From positions 1,116,001 to 1,180,000 of the forward strand of contig CBDCOR010000012.1 in assembly GCA_965219855.1 (NCBI GenBank): DNA of 64,000 nucleotides, read 5' to 3'. The notes beneath the pieces were generated by a model. That model searched no databases and was not told where the DNA came from. It saw only the letters and a list, made by a program, of their open reading frames with translations. This DNA is from CAUZIZ01 sp965219855. GTDB lineage: Bacteria; Acidobacteriota; UBA6911; RPQK01; JAJDTT01. Shown here piece by piece: positions 27,461 to 36,312 of this stretch; within the stretch, counting starts at the first letter, position 1, and every line of letters starts with the position of its first letter. Made by a program: the position numbers and the translations under genes.

Positions 27461-27635
27461 TTCGGCCTCCTCTTCGATGAGTCCCCAGACTCTTTCGAAC
27501 TTAGGGCCTACGCGACTCATTGTAGAGTCAGCCCCTGAAGAGGAGGCCGTGTTCTTATGAGATCAGGCTAGGCTAGCTTGGCTAGCTGGGTAGCGAGCGA
27601 CCTCATACCGCCGAGTAAGAACTGAGAAGAATGTA

Positions 27636-27665
27636 GAGAGGGCGATCCTGGAGGATTGCCCTCTC
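27636..27665. promoter_or_regulatory. Strong hairpin upstream of the orphan gene
   Basis: GAGAGGGCGATCC and GGATTGCCCTCTC form a 13-pair stem (12 Watson-Crick plus one G-T) around the loop TGGA. It ends 50 bases before the ATG of the next gene. No T run follows, so it is not a standard terminator; it may be a transposase binding site, an RNA control element or part of an element end. Confidence 0.6.
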
Positions 27666-27714
27666 GTCGTGTCGGCGATAACCTTCGGTGATAACCAAAA
27701 CACTGGAGGTTGTC

Positions 27715-29331
27715 ATGACCGACTATGCCAGTCTATTGCGGGATCACGTCACTCTCAAGTGCCGCTGCATCGACCGAGTGTTCTTGCAGGCTTACGTTCC
27801 CAAGCTGCAGTCGGTGGGACAAGTCTGTACCTTTCTGCGTTGGGTCAAGGGGTTCAAGATCCCCTCCTCGGCGGCCTTCGGCAAGATCGGTCAAGGCTAC
27901 GTCAAAGCCATTCACCGCTTCGCCGAAGAACACAATATTCCGGTAGTGCACTTCAAGAAAGGGGAAAACAAGGAGGAGACGGCTCGTCCCTACCTGGAAG
28001 CGGCGGCGAAGGAAGGCCAAGAGCGGGTGGTGTTGATCGGCATTGCCCAGGAGAAAGCATCGGCGTGGCGGTCCTGGAAGGGCAAAGGGCAGGAAACGGC
28101 CGCGCATCCCCATATGGAGTGGGGCCGTCAGATGGTTTACATCAACCACTTCTACTTCTACCTCTGGGACTCCGAGTGGGGCGGCACGTTTTGGAAGACC
28201 AATGCCTACGCGCCTTATCCCATCTGGCTGTGGCTCAACGGCCATGAGTGGGTCAAGCGGCAACTAGAAAAAGCGGGCATCGCCTACGAGGCCCTGGACA
28301 ACGGATTCCGTTCTTGCGCCGATCCCGAGGCCCTGCAGAGCATCTGTGACCGGTTGGGTTCGGGGGCCGTGCGCAGCTTCTTCTGGCGTTGGTGGTGGCG
28401 TTTACCTTCTCCCTTCAGCTCGGAGGACTTCGAGGCCGGTTACACCTACGAGTTGGCTTTCCGCCAGTTCGAGGTCTCCGACACCTGTGTCTTTGACCGA
28501 CCCCAGGCCGGGCGGATGTGGTTCGAAGGGGTGATTCGAGACCATTTGGACATTGGTCGCCCCGAACAGGTGACGCTGATCTTCGATCGGCGAATCACCC
28601 GACGAACTCCCGGAAGCTTTCGCTCCCGAGTCCTCAGACGAGGGGTGGACCCGGTTCTCAGTTGTTATTACAAGTCGTCTCGTATCAAGCAATATTTCAA
28701 AGAGGGCCGCGCCTTGCGGACCGAAACCGTGATCTGCGACAGCCGCGACTTCGGAGTGGGTCGCCGCGTTTGCGCTCGCAACTGGTATGCCCTTTGGGCT
28801 GTTGGCGATTCCGCCAACCGGCGTCTGTGCGACGCCGAAGCCGCAGACGCTCGACCGGCACCCGACGTGCTCACCTTCCAAAAGGTGAGCCAACCCTCGA
28901 AAACTGCCGAGGGTCTACACAGTTCTGGCCTTCGCTTTGGCGATCCTCGGGTGATGGCGGTCTTCTCCAGCCTGGTCGCATTTAGCTGTCTCGTAGCCGG
29001 TTTTGACAACCGTCGACTGGTGGAGCAAGTCTCCGCCTTGCTCGATGCCCCCTACACTTCACGCCAGGCGAGCTACGATCTGCGCCGGTTGAGGCGAAAG
29101 GGACTCATTGACAAAGTGCCCCGCAAGCGCCGGTACCATCTAACGCCCTTGGGAAGAAAGGTGGCTGTCCTCTTCATCAAAGCCTACGGTCGAGTCCTGG
29201 CACCGGGCTTGACGGCGCTCGATCTCAAGCTGCCACAGGAAGTGGCTCAGCGCTGTCCGCTGGCGACGGCTTGGCGACGGTTCGACCGCTCGCTGAACGT
29301 CTTTGTTGAAGAGCAACTACTCGCTGCTTGA
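27715..29331 (+). CDS. Orphan conserved protein with C-terminal winged helix; possible mobile-element protein
   Basis: The 538-residue protein starts at ATG 27715 after GGAGGTTGTC. I know no function. Residues 1-350 show dense conserved-looking blocks: CIDRVFLQAYVPKLQSVGQV, VVLIGIAQEKASAWRSWKGK, NAYAPYPIWLWLNGHEWVKR, IAYEALDNGFRSCADPEALQ, LIFDRRITRRTPGSFRSRVL and SSRIKQYFKEGRALRTET. Residues about 455-505 (SRQASYDLRRLRRKGLIDKV then YHLTPLGRKVAVLFIKAYGR) look like a winged helix. From memory, relatives are frequent hypothetical proteins in soil bacteria, often in several copies. It sits alone among insertion sequences, with a hairpin upstream and flanking sequences that recur at 47.65-48.05 kb. 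Confidence 0.75.
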   Translation: MTDYASLLRDHVTLKCRCIDRVFLQAYVPKLQSVGQVCTFLRWVKGFKIPSSAAFGKIGQGYVKAIHRFAEEHNIPVVHFKKGENKEETARPYLEAAAKEGQERVVLIGIAQEKASAWRSWKGKGQETAAHPHMEWGRQMVYINHFYFYLWDSEWGGTFWKTNAYAPYPIWLWLNGHEWVKRQLEKAGIAYEALDNGFRSCADPEALQSICDRLGSGAVRSFFWRWWWRLPSPFSSEDFEAGYTYELAFRQFEVSDTCVFDRPQAGRMWFEGVIRDHLDIGRPEQVTLIFDRRITRRTPGSFRSRVLRRGVDPVLSCYYKSSRIKQYFKEGRALRTETVICDSRDFGVGRRVCARNWYALWAVGDSANRRLCDAEAADARPAPDVLTFQKVSQPSKTAEGLHSSGLRFGDPRVMAVFSSLVAFSCLVAGFDNRRLVEQVSALLDAPYTSRQASYDLRRLRRKGLIDKVPRKRRYHLTPLGRKVAVLFIKAYGRVLAPGLTALDLKLPQEVAQRCPLATAWRRFDRSLNVFVEEQLLAA

Positions 29332-29377
29332 CACTTCTTGATCAGTTTGTGAACTTTTTCTTGACCAAGGGGTCTCT

Positions 29378-29412
29378 AGCTCGACTGACGGGGGCCTGGA
29401 GCCCACCGCTAC
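29378..29412 (+). repeat. Hairpin repeat copy 4 (right half only)
   Basis: AGCTCGACTGACGGGGGCCT GGAGCCCACCGCTAC matches the right arm of the family (compare 31130-31170). The left arm is absent; the bases just before (GACCAAGGGGTCTCTAG) recur near 48050. Confidence 0.7.
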
Positions 29413-29528
29413 AGCTGTTCTTCCCGTCATTACAATCGATCTGCTAAACTCAGCGCGACGGCGACCGGACTACTTCCGGCCGTCCACACCAAGGGTTTTG
29501 GCAAATGGATGGAACCAGGAGCAAAGTG

Positions 29529-31082
29529 ATGTCGAAAAAGTTGTGGACCAGCACCTTTCTGCAGTGTTTCCTATTGCTGACGATGCTCCAGGCTGCATCG
29601 ACTGAGGTGACATTACAAGTCGTTCGCTTTCCAGAGCGGAGGGACGTCGAATTGGCCTTACTCCCTACCCGGCGTATCCCCCGGGCCAGCATGAAGGCCA
29701 AGGTCAAGTTTGAAGAGGGGCAGTCGCGTATTGAACTCTCCTACGACGAGATGAAGCCGGCCGTCCTCTTCGCCGGTGATGTGACCTGCTACGTTCTATG
29801 GGCAGTCAATAGAGACGGTGGTGTGGAGAATCTGGGGGAGCTGTGGGTGCGGCCCGGGCGTGACAAGGATTCCTTGAAATTCTCTACCGGGTTGAGAACC
29901 TTCGCCCTGATGGTCACGGCGGAACCCTACTATCAGGTGGGGCAGCCCTCGGAGCTGATCATCAGTTGGAACGATGTGAGCCGGGACCTCCAGGCTCCCG
30001 CTCAGGCACTCAGTTTTTCGGACTTCGCGGCAGCGCCCGAATACGGTTTGGAGAGTCTCGAGGCGGTTATCTACGACGGGAAGGCGTCTCTAGATCTTCT
30101 CCAGGCCCAGAAAGTCCACGAGATCGCCGGGCGCTTGGGGGCCGAGGAGCACGCTTCCCATCTACCGCGAAGCGACCTTGACGTTACAGCAAGCCACTTT
30201 CATGACCAGGGGACGCGGGGCCAAGAAGGGTTCGCAGGAATACGCCCGACGTTCGGTAGCCTCCAGCAACGAGGCGATCAGAGTGACCCTGCGCCAGCTG
30301 GAAGCAAAGGAGTTGGAAGCGAAAATAGCGGCTCGCCAGGCTGAGATGGCGACGATGGAGAAGCGGGCAGCTGAGGCCGAGGCCAGTGCCAAGGAGAGTG
30401 AAGCCTTCGTCGCCGATCTCCAGAACCAGAACCAGAAGGCAGACTTGGAAGCCCGGCAGGCAGAGGCTGAGAGGGCCCTACAGGCTTCCTCGCGAGAACT
30501 GGAGAAGATCCAACGGCAACGGGGGGAGATGGAGACCAGCCTGCGAGCTCTGCGTCGAGAGCAGGCTGACTTGAAGGCTTCTATGACTAGGCTCCAACAG
30601 GAGCAGCAGAAACTACAGGAGGAGAAGGGCGCTCTACAAGGACGGCTGCAACAGGCCCTTTCCCACGTGGCCGACACCCGCGAGTCGGCTCGGGGTATGA
30701 TCGTCAACCTACCCGATATTCTCTTCGACGTAGGGCAGGCCGCTCTCAAGCCCGAGGCGAAACTGGTCATTGCCAAGTTGGCCGGTATTCTCCTGATCAT
30801 GTCCGACCTGAATCTCCGGATCGAAGGTCACACCGACTTCACAGGTGCTGCCTCCACTAACCTGACGCTTTCGGAAAAGCGCGCCAACTCGGTGTTCGAT
30901 TTTCTCGTGCCCGAGGGAATTTCGAGCACGAGGATAACGGCGGTGGGATACGGCATGGAGCGCCCGGTTGCGGATACGCGACGTCTGAGGGCCGAAAGAA
31001 GAACCGCCGGGTTGAGATCATCATCTCCCAGGGGGAGGTGCAGGAAGCGAGCGCCGAATCCCGTTCGTCACAGCTTGAGTAG
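29529..31082 (+). pseudogene. OmpA-type envelope protein with coiled coil, two frameshifts
   Basis: ATG 29529 follows AGGAGCAAAGTG and opens a signal peptide (LWTSTFLQCFLLLTMLQAAS). The first 210 codons form a domain of unknown type. At about 30155, one extra C in CCC shifts the frame; the next frame gives IYREATLTLQQATFM, a long Glu/Arg-rich coiled coil (about 30290-30670) and an OmpA C-terminal domain (DILFDVGQAALKPEAKLVIA, RIEGHTDFTGAASTNLTLSE). Near 30970 a base is missing and the peptidoglycan-binding end (GRKKNRRVEIIISQG) is in a third frame, stop at 31080-31082. Intact, it would span outer membrane or periplasm and bind peptidoglycan. Confidence 0.75.
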
Positions 31083-31095
31083 AGATCTCATCTGA

Positions 31096-31172
31096 AGTAG
31101 CTTTGGCCTCCAGGCCGAAGTATTTCGGTCGAGCTTAGCTCGACTGACGGCGGCCTGGAGCCCACCGCTACG
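31096..31172 (+). repeat. Hairpin repeat copy 5 (complete, uninterrupted)
   Basis: GTAGCTTTGGCCTCCAGGCC on the left and CGGCCTGGAGCCCACCGCTA then CG on the right pair at both outer (GTAGC/GCTAC) and inner (CTCCAGGCCG/CGGCCTGGAG) stems. The unbroken GCTACG confirms that both group II introns split this sequence. It separates the OmpA pseudogene from the next operon. Confidence 0.8.
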
Positions 31173-31210
31173 CCGAAGGTCTAGCACTCCCAAACATCCC
31201 TTCCACTCTG

Positions 31211-31741
31211 ATGAAACTTCCCTGGATCCTGCTCGGTGCCCTTCTGACCATGTGTCTGATGCTGGCCTTCATCCTGGTTGGCGAGACGCACTACGGTCAG
31301 GGGATCGAGCACCCTGAATACCCCGCGATGCAGCAGAGTGGGACGATCGCCCAATCCTACCCTTCAGGACTCTGGTCCGCCTGGCTTTTGGGAAGTGTAG
31401 AGATCGTCCTTGTCATGCTCTGCTTGGGGCTTGGAATCCAAAAGCGTGAGCGACTCGGCACAATGAAGCTGCCTCTGCTGGTAGCGGGACTGATCTACCT
31501 GACGATCTACGCGGTGTTGATGGTTCTTTCCAAGGGTGGGTCAGATCAAGCTCCGCTCTTGGTGTTTTCCTTTCCCGCTCCCAGTGTGGTGATGATGTTA
31601 GGCCTGTGGCCCGTCATTCCCCTCTTCCTGTCTCTGCTCTACTTTCTGAAATTCGATTCCTGGATCCTGACGCCGGATGATCGAAAGCGATTCCAGAGGC
31701 TCCGGGAGAAACAGCGAAAACCTCCGGAAGGTACCTCTTGA
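31211..31741 (+). CDS. Four-helix membrane protein of unknown function
   Basis: The 176-residue protein has four hydrophobic segments: ILLGALLTMCLMLAFILVG, WLLGSVEIVLVMLCLGLGI, LLVAGLIYLTIYAVLMVLS and VVMMLGLWPVIPLFLSLLYF, with a charged C-terminal tail (RKRFQRLREKQRKP). Its TGA stop overlaps the ATG of the symporter gene by one base, so the two are translationally coupled. It may be an auxiliary subunit of that transporter, as small membrane proteins next to SSS symporters sometimes are. I do not recognise the family. Confidence 0.75.
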   Translation: MKLPWILLGALLTMCLMLAFILVGETHYGQGIEHPEYPAMQQSGTIAQSYPSGLWSAWLLGSVEIVLVMLCLGLGIQKRERLGTMKLPLLVAGLIYLTIYAVLMVLSKGGSDQAPLLVFSFPAPSVVMMLGLWPVIPLFLSLLYFLKFDSWILTPDDRKRFQRLREKQRKPPEGTS

Positions 31742-33222
31742 TGGAGGTCTCAAGAAGTAGTGTCATCCTTGGATTTGTCCTGGCCTACCTGGGGCTGTGC
31801 GTGGTCGTTGGCCTCTGGGCTCTGCGCCGAACCCATTCTACCCGCGATTTCTTCATGGCGGGTCGTGACCTTGGAATCATGGTCACGGGTCTAGCCGTTT
31901 TCTCCAGCACCATGAGTGGGTTTGGTTTCGTTGGCGGGCCGGGACTGGTCTACCGCATGGGAATGAGCTCGATTTGGATGGTGATTGCCATTCCGATCGG
32001 CTATTGTCTCACCTTTTTTCTTCTGGCCAAGCGGATTCGGCTTTTTGCCGAATTGCGAGAGCCGATCTCCCTGCCTGATGCGATATCGGCCCGCTATAGG
32101 AGCCGGTTGAGCCGGTTTCTCGCGGCCCTCGCGATCCTTCTGGGAGTCATGGGATATCTGGCGACACAGATTCTTGCAATGGCTACCGTGCTGAAGGATA
32201 TCCTGGGAAGTACGGCTGTAGGCCGGATCAGCCTCGAAGCCTGCGTTGCGATTTCCTGTGCCGTGTTGGTCTTCTACTGTGTCACTGGAGGCATTATCGC
32301 CTCGGTTTACACCGACCTGGTCCAGGGCCTGGTGATGATGGTGGCCGCGGTTCTAGTCTTTCTGGCCACCGGAAGCGCGGTGGCGGGAGGCTGGGGTGGA
32401 ATCGCAAGCACGCTTCTGGAGGACGATTCTGCGGCGATAGGACCGTGGGGCACGCTGGGAGTCTTTGGCTGTCTTTCCTGGTACTTTCTGTTCACTTTGG
32501 GAGTGGCTGGACAGCCCCATGTGGTGACCAAGTTGATGATGAATCGGCGGGTGGAAGATGCCAAGTATATTTTGCCCGTCTCCATCCTGGGTTACGCAGT
32601 TTCCGGCCTACTCTGGATCAGTATCGGACTGGCGATGCGTACACTGGTGCTTCAGGGAGTCCATCCGGCGCTGCCGAGGGCGGATGCGGCAGCTTCCCAG
32701 TTTCTCCAACACTACGTGGATCCGCTGCTGGCAGGGCTGGTATTCGCGGCTCTGTTCGCCGCTATCATGTCGACGGCGGATGGTTTCTTGAACATCGGCG
32801 CTGCGGCCGTGGTGAGGGACATTCCCCAGGCGCTGCGTGGAAGACCCGTGGTTCGAGAGCTCTTGTGGGCTCGCTTGGCGACGATAGTGATTGCCGTGGT
32901 GGCCTCACTTTTCGCACTCTATTCGGATGATCTGGTGGCTCTTCTGGGAGCCTTCGGCTGGGCAACGTTCGCCGCCGCCCTGGTGCCCACCGTCGCCATC
33001 GGCTTCAATTGGAAGCGGGCTACTGCGCTAGCGGCAAACGTGGCCATACTCTCCAGCCTGGTTCTCAACTTTTCCATCAAACTCCTGAACATCCAGATTC
33101 CCTACGGAATCGATGGCGGAGCGCTGTCCCTGCTGGTATCCATGACTCTGTTCGTGGGGATCTCGCTGTTGTCGCGTCCCCCCGAGCTGGATCCGGATAT
33201 CGACGGGTTGATGGAGATTTGA
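31741..33222 (+). CDS. Sodium:solute symporter family (SSS) permease
   Basis: The roughly 493-residue inner-membrane protein has about 13 hydrophobic segments and SSS features: TRDFFMAGRDLGIMVTGLAV, STMSGFGFVGGPGLVYRMGM, FAALFAAIMSTADGFLNIGA (helix 8 Na+-site serines) and GAFGWATFAAALVPTVAIGF. It should import an organic solute with Na+; the substrate is unknown. An in-frame TTG lies immediately before the ATG used here. A degraded, internally deleted copy of the gene lies at 35146-35787. Confidence 0.9.
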   Translation: MEVSRSSVILGFVLAYLGLCVVVGLWALRRTHSTRDFFMAGRDLGIMVTGLAVFSSTMSGFGFVGGPGLVYRMGMSSIWMVIAIPIGYCLTFFLLAKRIRLFAELREPISLPDAISARYRSRLSRFLAALAILLGVMGYLATQILAMATVLKDILGSTAVGRISLEACVAISCAVLVFYCVTGGIIASVYTDLVQGLVMMVAAVLVFLATGSAVAGGWGGIASTLLEDDSAAIGPWGTLGVFGCLSWYFLFTLGVAGQPHVVTKLMMNRRVEDAKYILPVSILGYAVSGLLWISIGLAMRTLVLQGVHPALPRADAAASQFLQHYVDPLLAGLVFAALFAAIMSTADGFLNIGAAAVVRDIPQALRGRPVVRELLWARLATIVIAVVASLFALYSDDLVALLGAFGWATFAAALVPTVAIGFNWKRATALAANVAILSSLVLNFSIKLLNIQIPYGIDGGALSLLVSMTLFVGISLLSRPPELDPDIDGLMEI

Positions 33223-33380
33223 GGGAAAGAAATCCCCTCAAGAAGAATGATTCTCTTCTAGCCCAATCTGGTCCGGAATGGATTTCACCGAATAAGGGAG
33301 GGTTTCGGGCAGTACACCAACATTGTGTGCTAGCGTTCCTCACACTGCAGTGCCTACACTGGGCTGAATGGGAGTGAGTA

Positions 33381-34142
33381 ATGAAGATTCCTACGCGACT
33401 ACGTCATGCCCTAAAGCGAGTACCCGGGCTTGGAAAGACGTGGCTCAATCTGCGTGTGCTGCTTGCTCCAACATTCCGTGAGGATGGGCTGTGGACCATA
33501 CACAATTCGGACTTTAATCAGGACGAAAGATTCCTTCGAGCAGCCGATAGCTGTCGTAAGCAATTGCGGTTTGCTCCAGAGGTTAGAGACGCACGCTGGC
33601 GCTGGTACGTTGCAGCTTGGTGTGCGAATCAAGCGAAGAATGTTCCGGGCGAATTCGTCGATTGTGGTGCTGGCTTTGGTGTTACAGCTATGATGATCGT
33701 CACTTACCTTGATTTCACTAGCCTGAAGGACCGCAGTTACTACATGGTCGATTCCTTTGGAGGGCTCGACGAGAACCTGATTCGACCCAACGACAGCGCC
33801 GCACTCTGGAACCAGTACGATGATGTTTTCGACGCTGTGGCCGGCTCCTTCGAGGAGCTCGACAACGTGAGACTCGTTCGAGGTTTCATCCCCACAGTGT
33901 TGGATGCTGTCAACGTTGAGGCAGTCGCCTTCCTCCACATTGATCTAAACGGTGTGGTGGCCGAAGAAGCCGCGCTGTCCCACTTTCGGCCACTCTTGTC
34001 GCAGGGCGGAGTGGTGTTACTGGACGACTACGGCTGGCGTGGCCACGAGGCACAGAAAGCTGCACACGATGAATTCGCAGCGGCCCAGGGACTACAGGTT
34101 CTCAGCATGCCTACTGGCCAAGGTATCCTCATTAAGGCGTAG
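33381..34142 (+). CDS. TylF/MycF-like SAM-dependent methyltransferase
   Basis: The 253-residue protein has the SAM-binding motif GEFVDCGAGFGVTAMMIVTY (about 89-108), the acidic VDSFGGLDE loop and the metal-site end FLHIDLNGVVAEEAALSHF followed by GGVVLLDDYGWRGHEAQKAA, as in TylF/MycF macrocin O-methyltransferases. Such proteins often modify sugars or act in glycan loci. It is far from the polysaccharide cluster (starting at 40.7 kb), with decayed DNA between. The substrate is unknown. Confidence 0.85.
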   Translation: MKIPTRLRHALKRVPGLGKTWLNLRVLLAPTFREDGLWTIHNSDFNQDERFLRAADSCRKQLRFAPEVRDARWRWYVAAWCANQAKNVPGEFVDCGAGFGVTAMMIVTYLDFTSLKDRSYYMVDSFGGLDENLIRPNDSAALWNQYDDVFDAVAGSFEELDNVRLVRGFIPTVLDAVNVEAVAFLHIDLNGVVAEEAALSHFRPLLSQGGVVLLDDYGWRGHEAQKAAHDEFAAAQGLQVLSMPTGQGILIKA

Positions 34143-34464
34143 ATGCGGTCGATTGCTTGAACCTGGTCCGCCTACCACCAGCGGTAGACCTCTACACAGC
34201 CATCGAACTGGAAAAGTGAGTCATCGGTAACCATCCCAGCACAATACAATGAAGTACTGAGATGAAATGAGGTAAAAACCCCTAATTTTGGGTCCAAGCA
34301 TCAAAGCGTTGTGTCTCTAAGAACGGCGGCGAAGGCACAGCTGGGTAAGACAGCAGCAAGCTGCTCGTACGTAGAGATTAGATCTAGCCCAAAGTCTTTG
34401 GATTTTGTGCTTGTGATTTGGAACTTGTTTGTATCTTGTATCTTAGGACAATCTTGGGATTTGA
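34143..34464. other. Gene-free stretch with heptamer tract
   Basis: About 320 relatively A+T-rich bases show no gene. Near the end, TTTGTATCTTGTATCTTAGG (around 34428-34447) contains two GTATCTT heptamers. Its reverse complement form (AAGATACAAGATACAAAGAT) lies at 35801-35820, so the decayed block between is bracketed by inverted heptamer tracts. Confidence 0.6.
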
Positions 34465-34857
34465 TCATCTATCCCCTCGGACGCCCCATATCCCCGTTCC
34501 GCTGGCAGCGATGTAGAGAAACAGAAAGCTGTACAGGACCGCCAGCTCACTGCCGTTCTGGATCGGCCAGAATGCTTTGGAGGCATGCGCCATGAAATAG
34601 GCGACCGCCATTTGTCCGCTGGAGATGAAAGCAGCGTACCTAGGCAGGAGTCCGATGGCGATCAGGACTCCACCGATTTACTCGATGACTCCAGCCGCAC
34701 CGTACAACGAAAGCAGTGGTGCAGCGTGCCCGGAGCCCCCGGCCCCTCCTAGTACGCCAAACACTTCTTGGGCACCATGGCAGGCAAAGAGCAGGCCGGA
34801 AACGATTCTCAAAACTGCGTATATCCAGTTGGCGTGATTCTGTAGAGAGATTGGCAT
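34465..34857 (-). pseudogene. DoxX-family membrane protein with in-frame stop
   Basis: ATG 34857 follows a strong ribosome site (AAGGAGGAAACAC). The frame gives IYAVLRIVSGLLFACHGAQE, then LLSLYGAAGVIE and TAA at 34680-34678 (codon 60), where DoxX proteins normally have a hydrophobic residue in VIEFIGG. Reading on gives IGGVLIAIGLLPRYAAFISS and QMAVAYFMAHASKAFWPIQN, the rest of DoxX. The last 10-15 residues of the family are replaced, with a stop at 34467-34465. Both defects make a working protein unlikely. Confidence 0.75.
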
Positions 34858-34932
34858 GTGTTTCCTCCTTTAGACTTCGGTGCTACTGCTATGGAATAGG
34901 TTGCCCGGTGAGGCTCGGACTCGGGGCTTCCG

Positions 34933-35134
34933 TCACGCGATGCCGTTCTTGGCGAGATCTCCTACAGCCGAGATCGCCTTCTGAATCTCGTTCATGGGGG
35001 TGTTAGATGTGCGGACACAGGCGAATCCCGGAGAACATTCGCGTCAGCCCGGCGCCTCCGATCTGATACTTGAGGAACCATTTGTGGCCGCTCCCGGCGT
35101 AGAAATCGCACCCGATCTGGTGAAGATTGACCTG
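34933..35134 (-). pseudogene. Remnant of a class V aminotransferase
   Basis: One frame encodes VNLHQIGCDFYAGSGHKWFL, the PLP-lysine (HKW) region of isopenicillin-N-epimerase-like class V aminotransferases. About 30 codons on, in another frame, TPMNEIQKAISAVGDLAKN ending in TGA at 34935-34933 resembles their C-terminal helix. The N-terminal half and some 130 residues between the two pieces are missing. It is a clear relic, though the exact subfamily is uncertain. Confidence 0.6.
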
Positions 35135-35145
35135 TAATGAACCGA

Positions 35146-35787
35146 AACTCACTCCACACGGGATTTCTTCATGGCCGGTCGCGACCTGGAAATCATGGTC
35201 ACGGGTCTAGCCGTGTTTTCCAGCACCATGAGTGGTTTTGGCTTCGTTGGCGGGCCGGGCCTGGTCTACCGCATGGGGATGAGCTCGGTATGGATGGTAA
35301 TTGCCATTCCGATTGGCTACTGTCTCACCTTCTTTCTCCTGGCCAAGCGGATTCGGCTTTTCGCCGAATTGCGAGAGTCGATCTCCCTGCCCGATGCGAT
35401 ATCGGCCCGCTATAGAAGCCGGATGAGCCGGTTTCTTGCGGCCCTTGCGATCCTTCTGGGAGTCATGGGATATCTGGCGACCCAGATTCTTGCAATGGCT
35501 ACCGTGCTGAAGGATATCCTGGGAGCGGCGGCAGGCCGGATCAGCCTCGAAGCCTGCGTTGCGATTTCCTGTGCTGTGTTGGTCTTCTACTGCTAGCGGC
35601 AAACGTGGCCATACTCTCCAGCCTGGTTCTCAATTTTTCCATTAAACTCCTGAACATCCAGATTCCCTACGGAATCGACGGCGGAGCGCTGTCCCTGCTC
35701 GTATCCATGACCCTGTTCGTGGGGATCTCGCTGTTGTCGCGTCCCCCCGAGCTGGATCCGGATATTGACGGGTTGATGGATATTTAA
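35146..35787 (+). pseudogene. Internally deleted copy of the sodium:solute symporter gene
   Basis: From about 35146 the sequence matches residues near 30-180 of the symporter at 31741 (FFMAGRDLEIMVTGLAVFSS to CVAISCAVLVFYC). It then jumps straight to the last 59 residues (LAANVAILSSLVLNFSIKLL to DIDGLMDI, stop 35785-35787). The N-terminus and about 740 bases of the middle are missing, and the junction creates a TAG. The join lies at a CTACTG sequence present on both sides in the intact gene. Scattered substitutions show that the copy is not very recent. Confidence 0.88.
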
Positions 35788-35892
35788 GGGAGGAAATCCC
35801 AAGATACAAGATACAAAGATATCCCAAATTCCAAGGTTTCAAGCCCCAGGGCACTCATTCCCAACACTGCGCCTCGAGTCTGAATGGACGCT

Positions 35893-36312
35893 TCAATCGT
35901 CAAAAGGATTCAGGACTTTGGCGCCGGTCTCTCGAAAGTCTCTGGCGTTGCGTGTGACGACGGTCAGGTCATAGATCAATGCTGTGGCCGCGAGCTGCTT
36001 GTCCAGTAGATGTTCCGGGTGCGGCACGCGCAATCTACCCCAAAGCTGAGCGATATCCCGATCGACGTCCAGAATGAAATCCTGGTACTCCTCAATCAGC
36101 TCTCCCAGCCATCTTTCCAGAATCGTCGTCTGGGCAGAGTCACCGCGGTGCCGGATCAGCTCCACTCCGCGGCGCAACTCCCCCAGGGTTATGACCGAGA
36201 TGTAAACGGGAGCGCGGCGTTCCAGCGCTCGCTGGAAGAAAGCCTTGACCCCATTGTTGGCTTTGGCATGTTTCCGCGCCTCGCTGACGACGTTGGTATC
36301 AACCAAGTACAT
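35893..36312 (-). CDS. PIN-domain toxin (FitB/VapC-type)
   Basis: The roughly 139-residue protein starts MYLVDTNVVSEARKHAKANN with the first PIN Asp. ISVITLGELRRGVELIRHRG supplies the Glu, and DKQLAATALIYDLTVVTRNARDF the C-terminal acidic residues. PIN toxins are Mg2+-dependent RNases that cut tRNA or rRNA when free of antitoxin. ATG 36312 is used because family members begin with M-x-LVDTN. It overlaps the antitoxin gene by 14 bases, the usual toxin-antitoxin order. Confidence 0.88.
   Translation of the reverse strand: MYLVDTNVVSEARKHAKANNGVKAFFQRALERRAPVYISVITLGELRRGVELIRHRGDSAQTTILERWLGELIEEYQDFILDVDRDIAQLWGRLRVPHPEHLLDKQLAATALIYDLTVVTRNARDFRETGAKVLNPFDD

Larger units (their letters stand above)
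26119..27492 (-). mobile_element. IS110-family (probably IS1111-group) element
   Basis: The transposase gene is flanked by 14-base inverted copies: GAGTCTGGGGACTC at 26119-26132 and GAGTCCCCAGACTC at 27479-27492. Short sub-terminal inverted repeats are characteristic of the IS1111 group. The gene start lies about 20 bases from one copy, while about 290 gene-free bases separate the gene end from the other. The exact element ends, which in this family lie a few bases outside the repeats, cannot be fixed without an empty site. Confidence 0.7.
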
